Assembly: GCA_902790595.1 (NCBI GenBank)
Contig: CADASL010000002.1
Span: forward strand, 407,498 to 471,497
Source: an uncultured Bacteroidales bacterium
GTDB lineage: Bacteria > Bacteroidota > Bacteroidia > Bacteroidales > SZUA-534
Length of the DNA stretch: 64,000 bases
Direction of reading: 5' to 3'
The position numbers and the translations under genes were made by a program. Of the stretch, positions 44,005 through 54,020 are shown piece by piece (positions within the stretch are counted from its first letter, which is position 1; each line of letters begins with the position of its first letter). The notes beneath the pieces were generated by a model. The model was not told the origin of the DNA. It ran no database searches and saw nothing but the letters and a program-made list of their open reading frames with translations.

Positions 44005-44991
44005 ATGAACACACTATATCCGCTGAAATTCGAACCGATACTGAAAGAGAAGATTTGGGGCGGCAACAAACTATCGACAGTGCTGAACAAACCCCAAGGC
44101 TCGATGCAGAAAATCGGCGAGAGTTGGGAACTGTCGGGGCTCGAAGGCGACCTTTCGGTTGTGGCCAACGGTTTTCTGGCGGGCAACACCATTGACGAAC
44201 TCATCGAAATCTATATGGGCGACCTTGTGGGCGATGCCGTTTTCTCGATGTTCGGGACTGAATTTCCGTTGCTTTTCAAGTTCATCGAAGCCAGCGACAA
44301 CCTTTCAATCCAAGTACACCCGAACAACGAACTGGCGCTGAGCCGCCACAACGCTTCGGGCAAGACCGAAATGTGGTATATTGTTGAATCTGAACCCGAT
44401 GCAAAACTAATTACAGGATTCAACCGCCCAATGGACAAGCAGCAGTATCTTGAGCATTTCAAAAACGGCACGCTGCGCGATGTGCTGAATTGGGAAACCG
44501 CAAAGCCTGGCGATGTGTTCTTCATTCCCGCTGGACGAATCCACTCAATCGGTCCCAACATTCTGCTGGCTGAAGTGCAGCAGGCATCCGACATCACCTA
44601 CCGCATCTACGACTGGGACCGTCTGGACGCCAACGGCAAACCGCGCGAGATGCACACCGACTGGGCCGTCGATGCTATCGACTACACCTTCAGCAAGGAT
44701 TACCGCACGCCGTACACAATGCCGCAGGACAACAGCACCAACCTTGCCAAATGCCAGTATTTCACGGTCAACATTCTCAATTTCGCAAAGCATATCGACA
44801 TTGATTACGGCCGCCTGGACTCGTTTGTGGTATATATGGCCGTTGAAGGCAAAACGCTCATCGGCGCGCCAAGTCTTGAGCAACCAATTGAGATTGCAAA
44901 GGGCGAGACCGTGCTCATCCCCGCCGAAATGAAAGAGATTGAACTCACACCGCTCAACGGCGAATCAAGACTGCTGGAAATCTATATTTAA
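44005..44991 (+). CDS. manA: Mannose-6-phosphate isomerase, class I short form
   Basis: Zinc cupin enzyme interconverting fructose 6-phosphate and mannose 6-phosphate. The ATG at 44005 (MNTLYPLKFEPILKEKIWGG) is chosen over an in-frame TTG at 43993. 328 residues. Zinc-ligand motifs are QVHPNNELA and TEMWYIVE, followed by the active-site stretch FFIPAGRIHSIGPNILLAEVQQ. Its product feeds GDP-mannose and fucose synthesis for envelope glycans. The gene end overlaps the convergent recO stop by 4 bp. Confidence 0.94.
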   Translation: MNTLYPLKFEPILKEKIWGGNKLSTVLNKPQGSMQKIGESWELSGLEGDLSVVANGFLAGNTIDELIEIYMGDLVGDAVFSMFGTEFPLLFKFIEASDNLSIQVHPNNELALSRHNASGKTEMWYIVESEPDAKLITGFNRPMDKQQYLEHFKNGTLRDVLNWETAKPGDVFFIPAGRIHSIGPNILLAEVQQASDITYRIYDWDRLDANGKPREMHTDWAVDAIDYTFSKDYRTPYTMPQDNSTNLAKCQYFTVNILNFAKHIDIDYGRLDSFVVYMAVEGKTLIGAPSLEQPIEIAKGETVLIPAEMKEIELTPLNGESRLLEIYI

Positions 44992-45707
44992 GCGCTAAAC
45001 ACTTCGTGCAGAATCTCGTACGAATTCACTTCCTTCATTGTGGGGATGCGGAACTGGTACCACTGCAGCACGGTCTCGAGCATAAAATCGCGGTCGGCTT
45101 TCGACATCTGCACATCACGCAAATTCTCATAGGGGCAATCGGCAAAAAAGACTATGCGGCGGAACATATCGGCATCGACAAAATGGCGGTGGACTGGCCT
45201 GACGGCGATGCTGTAGCCCTGTTCTAGGTCGAAAAACGGATGACTTGCGTCGATGTTCGGAAAAAAGCCGATGATGCGGCTCAACTTCACCATAAAAGCC
45301 AGATGGAAGAACTGCAGCCCAGCCTGCATCTGCTCAAGAATCTGCACCGACGCGTCGATGAACTCAAACTGCGCATCGTCTTCGGCTTCTTCGCGGATGC
45401 TCTTGCCCACCACTTCGGCCATAAACATCAGCAGGGTGCTCTTGCGAAGGTCGGCGGTGCAACTCACCAGATTCGGCGCGGGGCGGTATTCGGTCAGTTT
45501 CTGAATGTCGCGGTCGGGCTTGTAGGAATAGACCACATCGAGCAGCGCCATCGGGTGGAACGCGCCCAATTTCGACCTGCTTTTGCCGCCAAAGCCGTAC
45601 ACCATCAGCGACACGCGGCCGTGCTGTCGCGAAAGCGCGCGAACGATTATCGACGAATCGCTGAAACGCGTGTGGCTCAAGACGATTATGCGGTCGGTAC
45701 AGAGCAT
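44988..45707 (-). CDS. recO: DNA repair protein RecO
   Basis: Recombination mediator that works with RecR/RecF to load RecA. 239 residues. The N-terminal OB-fold has RIIVLSHTRFSDSSIIVRALSRQHGRVSLMVYG. The helical C-domain carries STLLMFMAEVVGKSIREEAED and AGLQFFHLAFMVKLSRIIGFFPN. No Cys4 zinc motif is visible. It follows the PorZ-like gene by 9 bp on the minus strand, so the two are co-transcribed. Confidence 0.92.
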   Translation of the reverse strand: MLCTDRIIVLSHTRFSDSSIIVRALSRQHGRVSLMVYGFGGKSRSKLGAFHPMALLDVVYSYKPDRDIQKLTEYRPAPNLVSCTADLRKSTLLMFMAEVVGKSIREEAEDDAQFEFIDASVQILEQMQAGLQFFHLAFMVKLSRIIGFFPNIDASHPFFDLEQGYSIAVRPVHRHFVDADMFRRIVFFADCPYENLRDVQMSKADRDFMLETVLQWYQFRIPTMKEVNSYEILHEVFSA

Positions 45708-45716
45708 CGGACGCGG

Positions 45717-47978
45717 CTATTTGACGACGTGGATTTTGCCGACATTGCGCGTCACGCCGTCGGTTGTTGTGCACTGAATCAGGTAGATGCCCGTCTCGAC
45801 ACGGCGTCCGTCGCGATTGCAAAGGTTCCAGAGCGCGCCGCCGCCGTTGCTCATCGTCTCGTGAACCAGATTCCCGCGCAAGTCGGTGATTCTGACCACT
45901 GTTTCATCGGCCAGGCCGTGAATGGCCACATCGTTGAAATAATCGGCCGGCACGGGATTGGGCGCGGCGTAAACACTGCTCATTCCGGCATCGGGCTTGG
46001 TCGATGAGATGACGGCCGACTGCAATCCGCGGTCGGTTACAATATAAATAATGCCGCGGTCGTCGTCGATGGCGAGTGAGAGCACGTTGTTCGAGAAGAG
46101 CGGCGAATTGTCTTTGTTGTAAACGGCGTACTGCTCGGTGCCGTCGGGCGAGATGACAAAAATGCCGCCGCTCTCGGTGCCGAACCACTTGCGGTTGCCG
46201 CCGTCAATGGCGATGGATGTCACCACTTCGGTGATGAGCAGCGACTGATAGTAGCCTTCTTCAATCATCTGCGGCCGGCGTCCGTAATAGCTTTTCCCTT
46301 GCAGAATGTATTCGGGGTGGTCGTAAACGTAAACGCCTTCGTCCGAAGCAATCCAGATGGCGCCGTTGCGGTCCTGGGCAATGTCGCTGATGCGCGAGTT
46401 GAGCTCCTGCCCGCGTTCATCGCTTGGCGTGAAGCACTCGTAATTGTCATCGGCCGACGACTCGGGTGTTCCATTGGCGTTCCATACAAGAATTTTGCCG
46501 CCGTATGGCTGCACAAGCCAAAGGTCGTCGTTGCGGGTGCAGATGAGTTTGCCGGTGCGCTGGTCGGCCATATTATTGCCGTATCGGTACGAGTGCCAGT
46601 CGCCGCCAGCGGTGCGAACCAAAATCGGGTTTTGCGAAAAACAGTGCGCAACCCACAGATTGCCGCGGCTGTCGAAGGCGCAGCTGCTCACCATATCGTT
46701 GTGGATGGGGTTGATTTCCTGAGTAATAATGTGCCTGCTCTCTCCGTTGTCATACTCCCAAATACCATACCGCCACGACACCGCCACATAACGATTGGGG
46801 TCGCCGCAGGTGGCAAAACTCACAATGTCAGCACATCCCAGGATTTCAGGATGTTTGTTGCGGTCAATATTTGTCCAGTTGGTGCCATCGTACGAATAGA
46901 CATCGGCCGTGCGCCACATATTAGAGCTTGGCCGACTTACTCCGCCCGGCGCCACAAGCAGGTTGCCGGCGTTGTAGCAGACGTTGTAGAAATAGTTGCG
47001 CGGCGGGCCTTGAGGACAAACATTGGAATAGTCGCCATAAAGATAGCGGCCCAATCCGTGAATAACGTGCGAAATCCATATAACATCGCCGTCGGCAACG
47101 GCCATTGATGCATTTGGCGTCCAACAGCGACCTTGCTCGGTAAGATTGGCGTCGTAATTCGCGGCCCAACCCGCCGTGCACACCGCCAAACGTCCGCCAC
47201 GACTGGTTATCGACCTGACTGTTGGTATCGAATCGGCAATCACTGTCCACTCCTGGCCGTTGAAAGCTGTCAGACGGCTGATGGTGTCGTTGACGCGCTC
47301 GCCCACATAGAGCTTTCCGCCGAAGACGCAACCCGACGCCGCCTCAACAATACGCCCGTCGATGCTCACAAATTCCCAGTTTTTCATATCAGTCAGGAAC
47401 GGATTGTCGAGCCGGCCGCGCATCAGTCCGTCGTCGGAAAATGCGTAGAGATAGCCGCCGAATACCGCCGAGCAGTTGATTTTTATCTGGCGTCCGCCTG
47501 CTCTTAATATATAGGTGTCAACAAACTCGCGGCGTTTTATGTCGATGGTGGTCAAGCCGAAATCGCACGACAGGTAAGCCTTCGAGCCATCGAAGCCTAT
47601 ATGATTGATATTCTTCGACATCGACATACTTTTGTCTTTCAGACCCGACATATTGTAAACGCGGCCGTCGTCGTCCATAAGGTCGATGTTGCCGTTGGAG
47701 TAGCCAATCACAAGGCGGCGGACCTCGTCGCTGTAAGCGATGCTGCCCACGCCCATATCCGACAGCCCCTCGATGGTGGTCAGATGGCGGACCCGGCCAT
47801 CGCTCTTGCTGTAACTGAACAGGCTGGAGCTACTGGCGCAATAAACCTCGCCGTCGGCCACGGCTACGGCCTTGCAGTTGTTGTAGCTCAAGTGGTCGCG
47901 CCACGATTCGCCGACAATCTGCGCCCGCGCCGTCAGCGCCGCCAGCAAAGCAATTGTCACAATTAAAAATCTTGCCAT
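45717..47978 (-). CDS. porZ: PorZ-like type IX secretion beta-propeller protein
   Basis: 753 residues with signal peptide [20 protein letters not shown]. Two beta-propeller-like halves made of short repeats follow ([39 protein letters not shown] and, later, [22 protein letters not shown]). The C-terminal about 80 residues form a type A T9SS sorting domain: [33 protein letters not shown] and [12 protein letters not shown]. The layout, including the sorting domain, matches PorZ, a surface component of the type IX secretion attachment complex that binds A-LPS. It implies a functional T9SS elsewhere in the genome. Confidence 0.87.
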   Translation of the reverse strand: MARFLIVTIALLAALTARAQIVGESWRDHLSYNNCKAVAVADGEVYCASSSSLFSYSKSDGRVRHLTTIEGLSDMGVGSIAYSDEVRRLVIGYSNGNIDLMDDDGRVYNMSGLKDKSMSMSKNINHIGFDGSKAYLSCDFGLTTIDIKRREFVDTYILRAGGRQIKINCSAVFGGYLYAFSDDGLMRGRLDNPFLTDMKNWEFVSIDGRIVEAASGCVFGGKLYVGERVNDTISRLTAFNGQEWTVIADSIPTVRSITSRGGRLAVCTAGWAANYDANLTEQGRCWTPNASMAVADGDVIWISHVIHGLGRYLYGDYSNVCPQGPPRNYFYNVCYNAGNLLVAPGGVSRPSSNMWRTADVYSYDGTNWTNIDRNKHPEILGCADIVSFATCGDPNRYVAVSWRYGIWEYDNGESRHIITQEINPIHNDMVSSCAFDSRGNLWVAHCFSQNPILVRTAGGDWHSYRYGNNMADQRTGKLICTRNDDLWLVQPYGGKILVWNANGTPESSADDNYECFTPSDERGQELNSRISDIAQDRNGAIWIASDEGVYVYDHPEYILQGKSYYGRRPQMIEEGYYQSLLITEVVTSIAIDGGNRKWFGTESGGIFVISPDGTEQYAVYNKDNSPLFSNNVLSLAIDDDRGIIYIVTDRGLQSAVISSTKPDAGMSSVYAAPNPVPADYFNDVAIHGLADETVVRITDLRGNLVHETMSNGGGALWNLCNRDGRRVETGIYLIQCTTTDGVTRNVGKIHVVK

Positions 47979-47996
47979 ATCGGTTTATATTTATCG

Positions 47997-48004
47997 CAAA
48001 GATA
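47997..48004 (-). promoter_or_regulatory. -7 element of the porZ-recO operon
   Basis: TATCTTTG on the minus strand fits TAnnTTTG. The transcript would start near 47990, only about 12 nt before the porZ ATG. Confidence 0.6.
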
Positions 48005-48105
48005 GTGGTGTTCGGCAAAAAACACCCAGCCGGCGCCGGCAAGTGCATTTTTTATGCCGCGTTTTTTGCCGTTTCTGTTTCAATAACGACATTTACACCC
48101 GTTTT

Positions 48106-48369
48106 ATGATACGACAGTTTTTCACCATATTGCTGATTGCGCCGGTGCGTCTCTACCAGCTGTTCATTTCGCCACTGCTGCCCAACAGCTGCCGCTTCAC
48201 TCCCACCTGCTCGGCCTACGCCATTGAGGCGCTGAAGGTTCACGGACCCATCATCGGCCTTTGGCTAACCATCAGACGCATAGTAAGATGCAATCCTTGG
48301 GGCGGCCACGGCTACGACCCCGTTCCGCCGCGCCACTGGTACAAAAACAAAGGCCGCAAAACGCGCTGA
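48106..48369 (+). CDS. yidD: Membrane protein insertion efficiency factor YidD
   Basis: The ATG at 48106 gives 87 residues ([20 protein letters not shown]); a longer frame to 48043 lacks support. The conserved core [21 protein letters not shown] with three Cys, and [17 protein letters not shown], define the YidD family. It assists YidC-dependent membrane protein insertion. It is usually near rpmH/rnpA, but here it is alone and divergent from porZ. Confidence 0.94.
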   Translation: MIRQFFTILLIAPVRLYQLFISPLLPNSCRFTPTCSAYAIEALKVHGPIIGLWLTIRRIVRCNPWGGHGYDPVPPRHWYKNKGRKTR

Positions 48370-48457
48370 ATATTAACACAGCAGCGTTGATAAGAAACAT
48401 TTTCAGGCACTTGGAGCGCGTTTTTTCGGGTTAGATTTGCATAAATCATATTTTGAT

Positions 48458-49357
48458 ATGCTGAATATTGGAATTGTGGGACTGAAAAACGCGGCGCCGT
48501 ACATTGATGCGATTGGCGAGCTGCCCGATTTCTGTTTCAAAGGAATCTACGACCCCTGCCTGCTCATTGAAAGCCAGCAACCGGCCGGATTCAACATCTT
48601 CCAATCGTTTGGCGACCTGTGCTGCGAGTGCGACACCGTTGTTTTCAGCATCGACGACAACCTCTACCACCCGCTGGTGTGCGAGGCTATCCGCCACACA
48701 CTCAACGTTTTTGTTGCCGGAGTGCAAAACTACCAGACCGAAGAGCTGAACGAGATGCTCACTCTCCGCGATGAGGCCTGCTGCACCGTTCACGTGGGCC
48801 ATCCGCACATCTGCACCCCGATGTTCCGCGAGCTGCGGCGGCTCTGCTTCCATCCGCTCGATGTTGAATGCCACATCACCCGAAACGCGAACACCAATCT
48901 TGTCTCGCTTGCGCGGACCGAAGTTGGGATGCTGCTTACGCTGATGCGCGCCAACGTGCACCGCGTGGCAGTCAACGTCTATTCAAGCTTCAGCCGTGTG
49001 CCCGACTCCATCCGCATACGCCTCGATTTCGACAACGGAGCCGTGGGCAATGTCAGCATCAACCGCTACGGGAGCTCTGCTGCGCACACCATCAGAGCTG
49101 TCAACTACAACAGCATTGCCGAAGCCGAGCTGACCAGCGGCCGCATCACGTTCATCAACAACGAATCGCCCGAAACGGCTGAGAATCTGATTATTGAAAG
49201 CAACCGTCTTTCAAAACTGGCAATGCAGCTCGACACTTTCCGCAACTGCCTGATGAACCGCAACGAACCGCACAACAGCATTGAGAACGAGATACGCGCG
49301 CAGTTGGCCTGCCAGCGAATCAACGAGAAGATGCGCATAAATTTCAACGTTTTCTAA
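48458..49357 (+). CDS. Degenerate Gfo/Idh/MocA-like oxidoreductase
   Basis: The ATG at 48458 (MLNIGIVGLKNAAPYIDAIG) gives 299 residues. The Rossmann-like start and the order of elements (SFGDLCCECDTVVFSIDD, HPLVCEAIRHTLNVFVAG) follow the Gfo/Idh/MocA fold. However, the usual GxGxxG is reduced to GIVGLKN and the catalytic EKP motif is replaced by VAGVQN. The C-domain NMVSINRYGSS-type strands are present. It may no longer be a dehydrogenase. It lies just upstream of a sugar-phosphate transferase, so a role in envelope sugar metabolism is possible. Confidence 0.7.
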   Translation: MLNIGIVGLKNAAPYIDAIGELPDFCFKGIYDPCLLIESQQPAGFNIFQSFGDLCCECDTVVFSIDDNLYHPLVCEAIRHTLNVFVAGVQNYQTEELNEMLTLRDEACCTVHVGHPHICTPMFRELRRLCFHPLDVECHITRNANTNLVSLARTEVGMLLTLMRANVHRVAVNVYSSFSRVPDSIRIRLDFDNGAVGNVSINRYGSSAAHTIRAVNYNSIAEAELTSGRITFINNESPETAENLIIESNRLSKLAMQLDTFRNCLMNRNEPHNSIENEIRAQLACQRINEKMRINFNVF

Positions 49358-49531
49358 CCATCCGGGCAACCGTTTTTTCTGCCGGAAAAACATCCGCAAT
49401 CATTAATTGGCACAGCAAAAGCCGCGCTGACGTAAAAATATCGGCGTTCAGTGAAAATTTGGTATGCCGTTGCAATATAAGCGCCATATTTGCCGTTTGT
49501 AAGTGAATCACGCAAGGCAACAAAAATCGAA

Positions 49532-50956
49532 ATGAAAGAGAAAAGACCTCGTCTGCAAGTTGTCAAATATATGTCGTCCGACTATTTGGCCGCGCTTTTC
49601 GCGTGGATACTGTTTTTCATATTCCGCAAAAAACTGGTTATCAGCGACATCACCAACCTTGACATTCTCACATCGGGTGAGCCGACGCTGATTTTCGGCA
49701 TCATTTTCATCCCTATTTTCTGGATTCTGCTCTACTACATTGCCGGCGAGTACGACAACATCTATCACAAATCGCGATTGAAAGAGCTGGGCGGCACGGC
49801 GTTCATAAGCCTTTTGGGCGTGGTCATCATCTTTTTTGTGCTGATTCTTGACGACGACATCGTCACCTACCGCAACTATTACAAGTCGTTTCTCTATCTG
49901 CTGGGCGTTCATTTCGGCCTCACCTACACTTTCAGGCTGCTGCACACCAACGCCACGGCCAAGCAGATTCAAAACCGCGAAATCGGCTTTGCCACGCTCA
50001 TCATCGGCAGCGGTGAGCAGGCGCTGAAACTCTACAACGACATCACCAGCAAGCCCAAATCGGCCGGCGAGCATTTTGTGGGCTACATCAAAATCAACGG
50101 CTCGCACAACACCGAGCTTGCCAGCCGCATACCCTGTATGGGCACCATCGACAACCTTATCGAAGCCATAAACAGCAACAAGATTGAAGAGGTGATTATT
50201 GCCGTTGAGCCCGACGAGAAGCCGAAGCTGCAGGAGATTATCATCAAGGTGAAATCGACGCCTGTGGAAATCCGCGCCGTGCCCGACATTCTCGACATCA
50301 TATCGGGTAACGTGCGTATGTCGTCGATTTTCGGGGTGCCGCTCATCGAGCTCTCGCACGACACAATGCCGGCCTGGCAGGCAAACATCAAGCGATTGAT
50401 GGACGTAACCGTTTCTGCCATAGCCATTTGTCTGTTATCGCCGTTTTATCTGATTATCGGCTTGTGCGTCAAACTTTCGTCGAAAGGCCCGATTTTTTAC
50501 CTTCAGGAACGTATGGGACGATACGGCAAACCATTCAATATCATCAAGTTCCGCACAATGATTGTTGATGCCGAGAAATACGGACCTGCGCTTTCGAGCG
50601 ATGGCGACCCGCGCATCACCCGTTTAGGGCGTTTTATGCGCAAAGTGAGGCTCGACGAGCTGCCGCAGTTCATCAACGTGCTCAAAGGCGATATGTCGCT
50701 CGTGGGTCCCCGCCCCGAACGCGCCTTCTACATTGAGCAGATTGTGCAGAAGGCTCCGCACTATTTCACTGTTTTCAAAGTCCGTCCGGGCATAACTTCT
50801 TGGGGGCAAGTGAAATACGGATACGCCGAAAATGTTGATGAAATGGTTGACCGCCTGAAATACGACATCATCTACCTTGAGAATATGTCGCTCTATCTGG
50901 ATATTAAAATCCTGATATACACAATTAAAACGGTGCTTGAGGGCAGCGGAAAATGA
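49532..50956 (+). CDS. Polyprenyl-phosphate sugar-1-phosphate transferase (WcaJ-like)
   Basis: The ATG at 49532 (MKEKRPRLQVVKYMSSDYL) gives 474 residues; an upstream in-frame ATG at 49490 lacks family support. Four N-terminal membrane segments, a CoA-binding-like cytoplasmic domain (TLIIGSGEQALKLYNDI), a fifth membrane segment (about 300-325) and the conserved catalytic domain of bacterial sugar transferases follow: FNIIKFRTMIVDAEKYGP, TRLGRFMRKVRLDELPQF and MSLVGPRPER. It starts polysaccharide assembly by placing a sugar phosphate on undecaprenyl phosphate. No full polysaccharide cluster follows in the window. Confidence 0.93.
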   Translation: MKEKRPRLQVVKYMSSDYLAALFAWILFFIFRKKLVISDITNLDILTSGEPTLIFGIIFIPIFWILLYYIAGEYDNIYHKSRLKELGGTAFISLLGVVIIFFVLILDDDIVTYRNYYKSFLYLLGVHFGLTYTFRLLHTNATAKQIQNREIGFATLIIGSGEQALKLYNDITSKPKSAGEHFVGYIKINGSHNTELASRIPCMGTIDNLIEAINSNKIEEVIIAVEPDEKPKLQEIIIKVKSTPVEIRAVPDILDIISGNVRMSSIFGVPLIELSHDTMPAWQANIKRLMDVTVSAIAICLLSPFYLIIGLCVKLSSKGPIFYLQERMGRYGKPFNIIKFRTMIVDAEKYGPALSSDGDPRITRLGRFMRKVRLDELPQFINVLKGDMSLVGPRPERAFYIEQIVQKAPHYFTVFKVRPGITSWGQVKYGYAENVDEMVDRLKYDIIYLENMSLYLDIKILIYTIKTVLEGSGK

Positions 50957-51028
50957 TGGGAATCCGGTAACTTGGACAAACTGACGCCATAAATATGACG
51001 TTCCTACTAATGCCTAACTCCTTGACAA

Positions 51029-51547
51029 TTATTTCTCGCGGATTTTGTAAACCTTCACCTCGCGTTTATTCTGCTTGTTGATGGCGATGTAGTGTTTTTT
51101 GTCGGCAGTGTAAAGCGACTTAACATCCATCTTCATCTCAATATGCGGGCAACCGCGCGGCGTGATGTCGCAAGGAATGATATCCTGAGTTTTCTCCTTA
51201 ATGTCGAGGCGGTGATATTGAGTTGATGTGCGCGAGATTTTCACATAGAACTGCTGGTTTGTTGTGTCGATGTAGGCGCTCGAAAAATCGACCCAATCGG
51301 TAAGGCGGAAAGCGGCCACCTGCTTCCAATCGGAGGTTGAATAGGCGATAATGAAAGTCGGTTTGTTGCCGTAGTTGACAATAATGTGCTTGCCGTCGGG
51401 CGAGAGAAAAAGCTCATTGGCCAAAAGCTTGCGCTGCATTTCGGGCTTAAGAGTCAACAAAAACTGATAGTCGCTGCCCTGTGCCATTGCGCCGGCACCA
51501 AACGCAAACGAGACCAAAGCCAAAAGGCATCCTTTAATAAAATTCAT
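51029..51547 (-). CDS. Exported protein of unknown function
   Basis: The ATG at 51547 opens a signal peptide (MNFIKGCLLALVSFAFGAGAMAQ); the promoter lies between it and an unsupported upstream start at 51664. 172 residues. The mature part is beta-rich: LFLSPDGKHIIVNYGNKPTFIIAYSTSDWKQVAAF reads like part of a WD/YVTN-type propeller blade pair, and SLYTADKKHYIAINKQNKREVKVYKI ends it. I cannot name a family. It is a single gene with its own promoter (TATATTTG at 51573-51580). Confidence 0.65.
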   Translation of the reverse strand: MNFIKGCLLALVSFAFGAGAMAQGSDYQFLLTLKPEMQRKLLANELFLSPDGKHIIVNYGNKPTFIIAYSTSDWKQVAAFRLTDWVDFSSAYIDTTNQQFYVKISRTSTQYHRLDIKEKTQDIIPCDITPRGCPHIEMKMDVKSLYTADKKHYIAINKQNKREVKVYKIREK

Positions 51548-51572
51548 AACAAACTTTTTTTCGAGAACGACG

Positions 51573-51580
51573 CAAATATA
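51573..51580 (-). promoter_or_regulatory. -7 element of the exported protein gene
   Basis: TATATTTG on the minus strand, 26 bp before the ATG at 51547. It excludes the longer start at 51664. Confidence 0.6.
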
Positions 51581-51772
51581 GAAATTTTGCGATAAGGTTA
51601 TGCGCCGAAACGCAATTGGCTGCGACATCGGTAATAATCGCGTAGGCGTTACACTGATTTGCAAGTCAAAAAATCAGCAACCGACAATCAAAAATGTTAT
51701 ATTCGCACGCCGAACCAAAAAGGTTCAGTTTTTGTTATTTGTGCGAAACACTAATATTTAAATTTTAATAAA

Positions 51773-53044
51773 ATGGTTAAAATCAACGATTTCAACTTCA
51801 AAGGGAAGAAAGCAATCGTCCGCGTGGATTTCAACGTTCCATTGGACGAGAACGGAAAAATCACCGACGACACCCGCATCCGCGGTGCTCTGCCGACACT
51901 TAAGAAAATTCTGGCCGACGGCGGTTCACTCATCATTATGTCGCATATGGGCAAGCCGAAAGGCAAAGTTTCTGCCAAACTCTCGCTTGGCCAAATCACC
52001 GACGCAGTTGCAGCCGCTCTGGGCACTGCAGTTAAGTTCGCACCCGACTGCGCAAAAGCAGCCGACGCAGCCGCGGCTCTGAAGCCGGGCGATGTTCTGT
52101 TGCTCGAGAACCTGCGCTTCTATCCTGAGGAGGAAGGCAAACCGGTAGGCATCGAGAAAGATGATCCGAACTACGACGCCGCTAAGAAAGAGATGAAGGC
52201 TAAACAGAAAGAGTTCGCAAAAACTCTGGCTTCATACGCCGACGTTTACGTAATGGACGCCTTCGGTACAGCTCACCGCTCACACGCTTCAACAGCTGTG
52301 ATTGCCGACTACTTCGACGCCAACAGCAAGATGCTTGGTCTGCTGATGGAGAAAGAGGTTCAGGCTGTCGATAACATCCTGAGCAACATCAAACGTCCGT
52401 TCACCGCAATTATGGGCGGCAGCAAGGTTTCTACAAAAATCGGCATCATCGAGAACCTGATGGATAAGGTTGACAACCTGATTCTTTGCGGCGGTATGAC
52501 CTACACCTTCGCCAAAGCACAGGGCGGCAACGTGGGCAACTCAATCTGCGAGGAAGACAAACTCGACCTTGCTCTCGACGTAATGAAGAAAGCAAAGGAA
52601 AAAGGTGTGAATCTGGTACTTGGCACCGATTCGGTTGTTACCAACGCATTCGATTTCGACACAATGTCGCTGAAACCGGGCGCACAAGTTAAGGTTTGCC
52701 CGTCGAACGCCATCGAGAACGGTTTCGAAGGTTTGGACGCTGGTCCGGAGAGCCAGAAGAAATTCGCAGCAGCCATCAAGGGCGCAAAGACCATTCTGTG
52801 GAACGGTCCTGCAGGCGTGTTTGAGTGCGACGATTTCACAGCCGGCTCAAAAGCCATTGCCAACGCCATTGCTGACGCAACCAAAGAAGGCGCTTTCTCG
52901 CTCATCGGCGGTGGCGACTCGGTTGCCTGCATCAACAAGTTCGGCTTGGCCGACAAGGTTTCTTACATCTCAACTGGCGGCGGCGCACTGCTCGAAGCCA
53001 TTGAAGGAAAAGTTCTTCCGGGTGTAAAGGCAATTCTTGGATAA
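51773..53044 (+). CDS. pgk: Phosphoglycerate kinase
   Basis: Glycolytic enzyme transferring phosphate from 1,3-bisphosphoglycerate to ADP. 423 residues. The N-terminal motif [19 protein letters not shown], the nucleotide-domain stretch [16 protein letters not shown] and the C-terminal [13 protein letters not shown] with [15 protein letters not shown] are all standard. It has an insertion compared with the E. coli enzyme ([20 protein letters not shown]), common in this phylum. It is a single gene with a strong terminator. Confidence 0.98.
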   Translation: MVKINDFNFKGKKAIVRVDFNVPLDENGKITDDTRIRGALPTLKKILADGGSLIIMSHMGKPKGKVSAKLSLGQITDAVAAALGTAVKFAPDCAKAADAAAALKPGDVLLLENLRFYPEEEGKPVGIEKDDPNYDAAKKEMKAKQKEFAKTLASYADVYVMDAFGTAHRSHASTAVIADYFDANSKMLGLLMEKEVQAVDNILSNIKRPFTAIMGGSKVSTKIGIIENLMDKVDNLILCGGMTYTFAKAQGGNVGNSICEEDKLDLALDVMKKAKEKGVNLVLGTDSVVTNAFDFDTMSLKPGAQVKVCPSNAIENGFEGLDAGPESQKKFAAAIKGAKTILWNGPAGVFECDDFTAGSKAIANAIADATKEGAFSLIGGGDSVACINKFGLADKVSYISTGGGALLEAIEGKVLPGVKAILG

Positions 53045-53065
53045 TAATTCTGAAACAGAATAGAG

Positions 53066-53099
53066 AAAACCGCCATACAGCAATGTGTGGCGGTTTTTT
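53066..53099 (+). terminator. Terminator of pgk
   Basis: AAAACCGCCA and TGGCGGTTTT around a 14-nt loop, followed by TT, 22 bp after the pgk stop. Confidence 0.85.
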
Positions 53100-53124
53100 C
53101 ATATTGCCGCTTTCAACTAATAAC

Positions 53125-53132
53125 TATCTTTG
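53125..53132 (+). promoter_or_regulatory. -7 element of the deacetylase gene
   Basis: TATCTTTG fits TAnnTTTG. With a start of transcription near 53139, the first usable codon is the GTG at 53153, which decides the start of the next gene. Confidence 0.6.
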
Positions 53133-53152
53133 CCACGCAAATAAAATCAGAA

Positions 53153-53773
53153 GTGATTCGAGTAATAAACCATCCGCCAGAGTTTGTCCGTCGTTTCTTT
53201 CCGCGATTCCAATGGAAGGTGGAAGGCGCACAAAAAACGTTGTATCTGACCTTCGACGATGGTCCCACGCCCGACATCACCGAATGGGTGCTCGACAATC
53301 TGGCCGAGTACAACGCCAAAGCCACGTTCTTCTGCCTTGGCCGCAATGTTGACCATTATCCCGATATATATCAGCGCATTATTGCCGAAGGCCACGCTGT
53401 GGGCAACCATACCTACAGCCACCTCAACGGCTGGAAGGTGAGCGCCAAAGAGTATATCGACGATGTTGATTTGGCTTCGCAATATGTTGACTCGCATCTG
53501 ATGCGCCCGCCGTATGGCCGGTTTACAAAAAAGCAGATTGAGCCACTTCGCCAGCAGGGCTACCGAATGATTTTGTGGGACGTGATGCCTGAGGACTACA
53601 ACCACCGCGTGAAGCCGCACGAATGCTACAATTGCGTTTTGCGGTACGCCACCGAGGGCTCAATCATCACCTTCCACGACTCGATGAAGGCGCGGATGAA
53701 TCTTCACTTTGCTCTGCCCCGCGTGCTAAAACATTTCACAGAAATGGGATTTGAGTTTGCACGTTTGGAATGA
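53153..53773 (+). CDS. Polysaccharide deacetylase family protein
   Basis: The GTG at 53153 (read MIRVINHPPEFVRRFFPRF) is chosen because longer frames begin inside the pgk terminator and before the -7 element. 206 residues. NodB-homology motifs: LYLTFDDGPTP (DD pair for metal), GHAVGNHTYSH (HxxxH metal ligands), MRPPYGRF, LWDVMPEDY and SIITFHDS. It is a single domain without a signal peptide, probably cytoplasmic or membrane-peripheral; the likely substrate is an N-acetylated sugar polymer or lipid-linked sugar. The tRNA-Ala gene follows 23 bp later. Confidence 0.9.
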   Translation: MIRVINHPPEFVRRFFPRFQWKVEGAQKTLYLTFDDGPTPDITEWVLDNLAEYNAKATFFCLGRNVDHYPDIYQRIIAEGHAVGNHTYSHLNGWKVSAKEYIDDVDLASQYVDSHLMRPPYGRFTKKQIEPLRQQGYRMILWDVMPEDYNHRVKPHECYNCVLRYATEGSIITFHDSMKARMNLHFALPRVLKHFTEMGFEFARLE

Positions 53774-53792
53774 TTTTATACTTTTGCACCGC

Positions 53793-53870
<78 letters not shown>

Positions 53871-53880
53871 CAAAACCAGA

Positions 53881-53921
53881 AAAGCCTTGTAGGTGAATAA
53901 CTTGCAAGGCTTTGTTATTTT
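53881..53921 (+). terminator. Terminator after tRNA-Ala
   Basis: AAAGCCTTG and CAAGGCTTT arms, followed by TTTGTTATTTT on the plus strand. Confidence 0.7.
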
Positions 53922-53967
53922 ATCGTGTAAAACAATTACCAACTCACACCAGTGGTTCAAAAAACAA

Positions 53968-53998
53968 AAACGGGATGCAACCCCTTGCACCCCGTTTC
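53968..53998 (-). terminator. Terminator of the GH43 gene
   Basis: On the minus strand AAACGGGGTGCA and TGCATCCCGTTT pair (one G-T) around AGGGGT and are followed by a T-rich run, 23 bp after the GH43 stop. Confidence 0.8.
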
Positions 53999-54020
53999 CT
54001 ATTATCAGTCAGCAATTTAT

